DNA from: Gammaproteobacteria bacterium
Lineage (GTDB): Bacteria; Pseudomonadota; Gammaproteobacteria; Burkholderiales; Burkholderiaceae_C
Assembly (NCBI GenBank): GCA_018903185.1
Contig: JAHIQV010000545.1
Coordinates: forward strand, 1-5,598
DNA: 5,598 nucleotides
Reading direction: 5' to 3'
Within the stretch, counting starts at the first letter, position 1. Each line of letters begins with the position of its first letter. Of this stretch, positions 1 to 5,598 are shown piece by piece. The notes beneath the pieces are model-generated. The model made no database searches and had not been told where the DNA came from. It saw nothing but the letters and a program-made list of their open reading frames with translations. Both the position numbers and the translations under genes were made by a program.

Positions 1-935
1 GCCACGACTGCGGCTGGAAGAGCGGCTGCCCGCACTGCAGCGCCTACCGCGTGTTCCACAAACTCGACCGCACCCTGCGCTGCCACCACTGCGGCTTCAC
101 CGAACGCGTACCGCGCGCCTGCCCGGACTGCGGCAACCTCGACATCGCGCCCGTGGGCCGCGGCACCGAGCAGGTGGAAGAACAGCTCGCCACCCTGCTG
201 GCCGACGTGAAACGGACCGACGGCAGCCCCGCGCGCGTGGCGCGCATGGACGCCGACTCGACCCGGCTCAAGGGCAGCCTGGAACAGCAGCTCGCCGCGC
301 TGCACAGCGGCGAGGTGGACGTGCTGGTGGGCACGCAGATGATCGCCAAGGGCCACGATTTCCGGCGCATCACGCTGGTGGCCGGCATCAACGCCGACTC
401 GGCCCTGTTCGCCAGCGACTACCGCGCGCCCGAGCGCCTGTTTGCCCTGCTGATGCAGGCGGCGGGCCGCGCCGGGCGCGACGCGGCGCAGAGTGGCGCG
501 AGCGAGATGTGGGTGCAGACCTGGTACCCGCAGCACCCGCTGTTTGCCACACTGAAAAAACACGACTACCCGACTTTCGCCGCCGAGCAGCTGACCGAAC
601 GTGAGCAAGCCGGCATGCCGCCCTACGGTTTTCAGGCGCTGCTGCGCGCCGACGCGCGCACGCAGCAGGCCGCGCAGGCGTTCCTGAACATCGCCGCCGG
701 GCAGGCCGCCGGCCTGCCGCACCGCGACGACATCACGCTCTACCCCGCCGTGCCACTGACGATCCAGCGTGTGGCCAACGTGGAGCGCGCGCAGATGCTG
801 GTGGAGACCCATTCGCGCGGCGCGCTGCAGCGTTTTCTGTCGGCGTGGCAACCGGTGCTGCACGCCTGCCGCAGCGCGCCCGAGGCCAAGGGCCTGGTGC
901 GCTGGGCGGTGGACGTGGACCCGCTCACCATATAA
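1..935 (+). CDS. priA: Primosomal protein N' (PriA replication-restart helicase), 3' part
   Basis: PriA is a 3'-to-5' superfamily 2 DNA helicase that recognises stalled forks and D-loops and starts primosome reassembly in the cytoplasm. Only the C-terminal 310 residues are here; the frame is already open at base 3 and the start lies outside. The piece begins inside the zinc-binding insertion: Cys pairs at residues 3, 9/12, 27/30 and 40/43 of the visible part have the spacing of the eight E. coli PriA cysteines (436 to 479). The partner of the first one is probably the codon cut by the window edge, whose visible bases GC fit TGC. Helicase lobe 2 follows, with GTQMIAKGHDF (residues 110-120, motif V) and QAAGRAGR (152-159, motif VI with arginine fingers). 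A C-terminal domain with REQAGMPPYGF and the terminal WAVDVDP signature closes it. Nothing looks broken. The next gene starts 9 bases after the stop, suggesting co-transcription. Identity is very secure. Confidence 0.97.
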   Translation, partial: HDCGWKSGCPHCSAYRVFHKLDRTLRCHHCGFTERVPRACPDCGNLDIAPVGRGTEQVEEQLATLLADVKRTDGSPARVARMDADSTRLKGSLEQQLAALHSGEVDVLVGTQMIAKGHDFRRITLVAGINADSALFASDYRAPERLFALLMQAAGRAGRDAAQSGASEMWVQTWYPQHPLFATLKKHDYPTFAAEQLTEREQAGMPPYGFQALLRADARTQQAAQAFLNIAAGQAAGLPHRDDITLYPAVPLTIQRVANVERAQMLVETHSRGALQRFLSAWQPVLHACRSAPEAKGLVRWAVDVDPLTI

Positions 936-940
936 GGCGG
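934..940 (+). promoter_or_regulatory. Ribosome-binding site of the DUF167 gene, overlapping the priA stop
   Basis: AAGGCGG differs from AAGGAGG at one base, sits 4 bases before the ATG at 945 and uses two bases of the priA TAA stop. It supports the 945 start over the internal ATG at codon 28 and suggests that ribosomes finishing priA can feed the next gene. Confidence 0.6.
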
Positions 941-944
941 CACC

Positions 945-1337
945 ATGGCGCGCAAATCCAAAGCCAAACCTCCGGTGCAATCGCTTGACGATGTCGAGGA
1001 CGAAGAGCCGTCAACCGCGCCACGGATGAAGATGAACACGCCCTGCGCGTGGGACGGCGACACGCTGGTGGTCAACATCCTGGGCACACCGGCGGCCAAG
1101 CGCGACGCGATCGGCAAGACCAAGGGTCACCAGCTCAAGGTGAGCGTGACGGCCACGCCGGTGGCGGGCAAGGCGACCGACCACATGGTGAAGTTCCTCG
1201 CCGAAGAGTTCGACGTGCCGGCCAAGGCCATCACCGTGGTGTTCGGCCGCTTCAACATCAACAAGCAGCTGCGCATCCTGGCGCCGAAGAAGATACCCGC
1301 CGTGCTGGCCAAGCTGCTGCAGGACGCGGGCCCGTAG
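945..1337 (+). CDS. DUF167 / YggU-family protein (UPF0235), function unknown
   Basis: This is a 130-residue cytoplasmic protein of the DUF167 (YggU, UPF0235) family, whose biochemical role is not established. The family core is visible from about residue 38: a strand LVVNILGTPAAKRDAIG, then LKVSVTATPVAGKATDHMVKFLAEEF (residues 64-89, the family's PxxGKAN-type motif with Thr in place of the usual Asn), then VVFGRFNINKQLRI (98-111) matching the conserved G...K segment. Residues 1-30 are a hydrophilic tail rich in Lys, Asp and Glu that the core family lacks; an internal ATG at codon 28 (base 1026) could give a shorter, core-only protein. I chose base 945 because AAGGCGG lies 4 bases upstream, close to the Shine-Dalgarno consensus and overlapping the priA stop codon, which argues for translational coupling with priA. 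It converges with the phosphatase gene, the two stops being 3 bases apart. Family assignment is good; function is unknown. Confidence 0.88.
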   Translation: MARKSKAKPPVQSLDDVEDEEPSTAPRMKMNTPCAWDGDTLVVNILGTPAAKRDAIGKTKGHQLKVSVTATPVAGKATDHMVKFLAEEFDVPAKAITVVFGRFNINKQLRILAPKKIPAVLAKLLQDAGP

Positions 1338-1340
1338 GGC

Positions 1341-1901
1341 TCAGGGCAGCTGTCGCGTCAGGAAGACGCCGTTCGGGATGCGCTCGGCTTCAAAAAAGGC
1401 CGCATCGCTCAGACCGTCGATCAGGTAACGCAGGCAGCGCACCACGAAGCCGTGCGACACCAGCAACACGGTCTGGCCGTCGTGCATCGCGCGCAGCAGT
1501 TGCAGCCCGCGCTCGACCCGGTCCACCACCGCACGGGTGGCTTCGGCACCGGGGGGTTCTTCGTCCCAGCGATAGGCCACGTTGCGCGCGGCGAGTTCGG
1601 GGAACTGCTGCGCGGCTTCGTCGGCGGTGAGGCCTTCGAAGAGGCCGAAATCGCGCTCGCGGAAGTCGGCGTCCAGACGCGGCACCAGCCCGCGCGCGAG
1701 CGCCACCGGTTCGGCCGTCTGGCGCGCCCGCAGCATGGGCGAGACCACCAGGGCGTCGATGCAACCGGGCAGCGACAGCACAAGCTGCGCTGCCTGGGCC
1801 TGACCGGTGGCGTTGAGCGGCAGGTCGAGCCGACCCTGCCAGCGTTCGTCGGTGTTGAGGTCGGTCTGGCCGTGGCGGGCCAGCAGAAGGGTCAGGGCCA
1901 T
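1341..1901 (-). CDS. Histidine phosphatase family protein (phosphoglycerate-mutase-like)
   Basis: This 186-residue cytoplasmic enzyme belongs to the histidine phosphatase (PGM-like, branch 1) superfamily, in which an active-site His is transiently phosphorylated. The N-terminal signature LLARHGQT places the nucleophile at His10 between Arg9 and Gly11. SPMLRARQTA (54-63) carries the second phosphate-binding Arg, RERDFGLFEG (81-90) holds the likely acid Glu82, and VSHG (148-151) supplies the second His, His150. Length fits the single-domain GpmB/CobC/SixA-like phosphatases rather than the longer glycolytic dPGM. The substrate cannot be read from the sequence: alpha-ribazole phosphate, a sugar phosphate and others are all possible, and no cobalamin genes lie nearby. 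The start at 1901 places RHG at the usual position and no in-frame start lies just upstream, but the preceding bases are C-rich with no Shine-Dalgarno match, so translation may be weak. It lies downstream of the katG terminator on the same strand. Confidence 0.92.
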   Translation of the reverse strand: MALTLLLARHGQTDLNTDERWQGRLDLPLNATGQAQAAQLVLSLPGCIDALVVSPMLRARQTAEPVALARGLVPRLDADFRERDFGLFEGLTADEAAQQFPELAARNVAYRWDEEPPGAEATRAVVDRVERGLQLLRAMHDGQTVLLVSHGFVVRCLRYLIDGLSDAAFFEAERIPNGVFLTRQLP

Positions 1902-1944
1902 TCGGAGGGGGGCGGGTTAAAAGCCCTGATCTTCGCACCGGCAC

Positions 1945-1976
1945 AAAAAAGCCCCCGGAGCCGAAGCTGCGGGGGC
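1945..1976 (-). terminator. Rho-independent terminator downstream of katG
   Basis: Read on the minus strand, a 7-bp GC stem (GCCCCCG with CGGGGGC), one mismatch and an inner AGC/GCU stem close a UUCG loop on a C-G pair, the hyperstable UNCG class. Six T residues follow directly. This is a textbook intrinsic terminator, 30 bases past the katG stop and 43 before the phosphatase start. It should end most katG transcripts and separate the two genes. In the plus direction there is no T-tract, so it acts one way. Confidence 0.93.
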
Positions 1977-2006
1977 CGGGGCAAGACAAGCTGCCGGATC
2001 AATGCA

Positions 2007-4325
<2,319 letters not shown>

Positions 4326-4359
4326 TCATGGCAGTGTTCCAGCGGGTGATCGAGGCCCC

Positions 4360-4388
4360 ACTGTAGTGTCCGCTCTTTGATTTGACAA
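4360..4388 (-). promoter_or_regulatory. Likely sigma-70-type promoter of katG
   Basis: On the minus strand TTGTCA (4388-4383, 5 of 6 to TTGACA) is followed by exactly 17 bases and then TACAGT (4365-4360, 4 of 6 to TATAAT including the critical first two and last positions). Transcription should begin near 4353, leaving an untranslated leader of about 130 bases before the ATG at 4220. The elements lie at the edge of the only AT-rich stretch in the window. This is a pattern match, not a mapped start site. Confidence 0.6.
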
Positions 4389-4425
4389 CCTGATTGTTAC
4401 TAGGCAATCAATAGTCAATAACTAT
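4389..4425 (-). promoter_or_regulatory. OxyR-like / LysR-type operator upstream of katG
   Basis: ATAG-N7-CTAT (4411-4425) is a perfect copy of one half of the four-part OxyR consensus (ATAG-N7-CTAT-N7-ATAG-N7-CTAT) and also a T-N11-A LysR-type box with 5-bp arms ATAGT/ACTAT. At the required 7-base spacing the other half has CTAG (3 of 4) at 4400-4403 and CCTG (1 of 4) at 4389-4392, giving 12 of 16 positions overall. The perfect half is centred about 65 bases upstream of the predicted katG start and the weak half runs up to the -35 box, the normal geometry of an OxyR-activated promoter. OxyR control of katG is well established in proteobacteria; binding here is inferred. No oxyR gene lies in the window. 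The site begins 3 bases after the AEC gene's stop codon. Confidence 0.55.
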
Positions 4426-4428
4426 AGA

Positions 4429-5415
4429 TCAGGTCATCAGCGCGACCGCGCCCGAGAACGTGAGGAAGGCGGCCGTCGTGGTCACCAGGATGATGCGGGC
4501 GATGCGCCCGTTGTCGGCGCCAAAGCGCTCGGCCAGCAGCGACACGTTGCTGGCGCTGGGCAGGGCCGCCACCAGCACCATCACCGTGAGCGCAAACGGC
4601 GTCAGTGGCACGCCGAGCTGGATCGCCGCCGTGCCGACCGCCAGCACCAGCAGCGGGTGCAACAACAGCTTCATGATCGCCACCGGCAAATAGTCGCTGG
4701 TGGGCATGGGGTGGCTGGACTGGATCTGCGAACGCGCCAGCACCGCGCCGATGGTGAACAGCGCGACCGGCGAGGCCGCATCGGCCAGCAGCCAGACGGT
4801 TTTTTCCACCGGTCCGGGCAGGGTGAACTGCAGCGCCGAGGCCACGCCGCCCAGGATGATGGCCCAGGGCATGGGGTTCACCACCACGCCGCGCAGCGCC
4901 TTGCGCCCCGCCACCAGCATGGCCTGACCGCCGTGGCCCTCCCCCTCGTCCAGCCGCGAGAGCGCGATGCACAGCGAGCTGGTGATCACCATGTCCACCA
5001 CGATCAGCACGATCACCGGCCCCACGCTTTGCGGCCCGAGCAGCGCGGCGAGCAGCGGCACGCCCATGAAGCCGGTGTTGGGGAACGCCGCCACCAGCGC
5101 GCCCATGGACGCATCGTTCCAGCGGATGCGGCTGTTCATGGTCATGACGATGGCAAACGCCACCATGATCAGCGCGCACAGCAGGTAGACACCCGCCACC
5201 GAAGCATCGAGCAGCTGCGCGATCGGCGTGGTCGAGCCGAAGCGGTACAGCATGCAGGGCAGAGCGAAATACAGCACGAAGCCGTTCAACCCCGGGATCG
5301 CCTCCAGCGGCAGCATGCGCCGGTGCGCGGCCAGAAAGCCGGCGAGCACGAGCGCGAAGAAGGGGAAGGTGACGAGCAGGATGTTGAGCACGGTGGGCGA
5401 TTGTCTCAGGATCAC
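4429..5415 (-). CDS. AEC (auxin efflux carrier) family transporter
   Basis: This is an inner-membrane permease of the AEC family, whose bacterial members (such as malonate carrier MdcF and YfdV) are thought to move small organic acids; the substrate here cannot be told. The 328-residue product has about ten hydrophobic segments (roughly 9-29, 38-57, 67-90, 105-127, 128-143, 170-188, 205-226, 243-262, 268-288, 305-327), as expected for two inverted five-helix repeats. Family signatures are FVLYFALPCMLY (46-57), FPNTGFMGVPLL (101-112) and ALPSASNVSLLAERFG (284-299). The start is unsure: the GTG at 5415 sits inside a 10-base match to the 16S anti-Shine-Dalgarno, which would suit an unusual CTG at 5409, while the GTG at 5391 gives the usual short N-terminus (VLNILLVTFPFF) but lacks a well-spaced ribosome site. 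No intrinsic terminator follows, so read-through into katG is possible. It diverges from the rep-like gene. Confidence 0.92.
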   Translation of the reverse strand: MILRQSPTVLNILLVTFPFFALVLAGFLAAHRRMLPLEAIPGLNGFVLYFALPCMLYRFGSTTPIAQLLDASVAGVYLLCALIMVAFAIVMTMNSRIRWNDASMGALVAAFPNTGFMGVPLLAALLGPQSVGPVIVLIVVDMVITSSLCIALSRLDEGEGHGGQAMLVAGRKALRGVVVNPMPWAIILGGVASALQFTLPGPVEKTVWLLADAASPVALFTIGAVLARSQIQSSHPMPTSDYLPVAIMKLLLHPLLVLAVGTAAIQLGVPLTPFALTVMVLVAALPSASNVSLLAERFGADNGRIARIILVTTTAAFLTFSGAVALMT

Positions 5416-5517
5416 CTCGGTGCACCGGGCAAGCCGGACACCAGGCCTGCACGCCAGCGGGTGCGGGGGGGGCCGGTATCATCAGACGCTTTGCCGAATG
5501 CCAGCGATGAAGTCCCC
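5416..5517. other. Divergent intergenic region between AEC transporter and rep-like gene
   Basis: These 102 bases must hold the start signals of two divergent genes. Visible are a run of eight G (5465-5472), a TATCAT hexamer (5477-5482, plus strand) that resembles a -10 box, and on the minus strand the 5' part of a strong ribosome-binding match (5409-5418). No convincing -35 box or operator is seen for either gene. Confidence 0.5.
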
Positions 5518-5598
5518 ATGTCCCACGGCCTGAACCTGGCCCAACTCGAAGCCGTGAACCACCTGGGCGGCCCCTGCCTGGTGCTGGCCGGCGCGGGC
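5518..5598 (+). CDS. rep: Rep/UvrD-type ATP-dependent DNA helicase, N-terminal fragment
   Basis: Only the first 27 codons are in the window; the gene runs off the right edge. The peptide has the superfamily 1 Q-motif region (LNLAQLEAV, residues 5-13) and then GPCLVLAGAG (18-27), the front of the Walker A motif, cut just before the expected SGKT. GPCLVLAGAG agrees with E. coli Rep, where UvrD has a different lead-in to LVLAGAG, so Rep is preferred. Rep is a 3'-to-5' translocase that clears proteins ahead of replication forks and takes part in fork restart. The ATG at 5518 puts the Q-motif a few residues from the N-terminus, as in the family; its upstream purine stretch (GATGAAG) is only a modest ribosome site. 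A TATCAT at 5477-5482 could be its -10 box, but I see no matching -35. Superfamily is secure; Rep versus UvrD or PcrA is likely rather than proven. Confidence 0.85.
   Translation, partial: MSHGLNLAQLEAVNHLGGPCLVLAGAG

Noticed and set aside
1049..1630. A 193-codon plus-strand frame across the convergent junction
   Set aside because: It is a shifted frame of the DUF167 gene running antisense into the phosphatase; composition is Arg/Gly/Ala-rich low-complexity, typical of GC-rich shadow frames.
1902..1944. TTGTGC-N18-TTTTAA as a phosphatase promoter on the minus strand
   Set aside because: Each hexamer matches consensus at only 3 of 6 positions and the first overlaps the terminator T-tract.
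4382..4410. TTGACA on the plus strand as a promoter
   Set aside because: No acceptable -10 box lies 16-18 bases downstream, and no plus-strand gene follows; it is largely the complement of the katG -35 box.
4391..4410. The TGATTG/CAATCA repeat as a terminator for the AEC gene
   Set aside because: The stem is AT-rich with only 6 bp, the loop is 8 bases and no T-tract follows on the minus strand; an operator role is more plausible.
4415..5482. A 355-codon minus-strand frame overlapping the AEC gene
   Set aside because: It is a shifted frame of the AEC gene, rich in Arg, Ala and Gly, with no membrane segments; the overlapping frame has all the AEC motifs.
5477..5482. TATCAT as the -10 box of the rep-like gene
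   Set aside because: It matches TATAAT at 5 of 6, but the bases 16-18 upstream bear no likeness to TTGACA and there is no extended -10 TG, so I do not list it as a promoter.

Overview
The window is dense, GC-rich bacterial chromosome. Codon choice is strongly GC-biased: TTA, CTA and TCA codons are almost absent from the genes. The protein sequences (a PriA C-terminus, a KatG and an AEC transporter) look most like Burkholderiales, probably Comamonadaceae. The placement is from recollection of family sequences, not a search. There is no sign of a mobile element, phage, CRISPR array, tRNA or rRNA.

Layout. Left, plus strand: the 3' part of priA (replication-restart helicase; its start lies before the window), followed 9 bases later by a small DUF167/YggU-family gene, probably in the same transcript. 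These converge with a minus-strand block: a histidine-phosphatase gene (stop codons 3 bases apart), a classic intrinsic terminator, and a complete katG catalase-peroxidase gene. Upstream of katG is an AT-rich island of about 60 bases with a good sigma-70-type promoter and an OxyR-like/LysR-type operator. Next, still minus strand, is an AEC-family permease. At the right edge, after a divergent intergenic region of about 100 bases, the first 27 codons of a Rep/UvrD-type helicase (best match Rep) run off the window on the plus strand.

How the parts relate. KatG is the oxidative-stress gene of the window, with every expected catalytic residue present. Its upstream region has the geometry expected of peroxide-induced control: an ATAG-N7-CTAT dyad centred near -65 and a second, degenerate element reaching towards the -35 box. 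The phosphatase lies beyond the katG terminator and probably depends on its own weak promoter or on read-through. PriA and Rep are functionally related (replication-fork restart) and flank the block, but nothing in the sequence shows co-regulation.

I found no convincing undescribed system. The items most worth a second look are the katG control region, a hairpin flanked by direct repeats just upstream of the katG ribosome-binding site, the ambiguous start of the AEC gene inside a strong anti-16S match, and a stem spanning the stop codons of the convergent gene pair.
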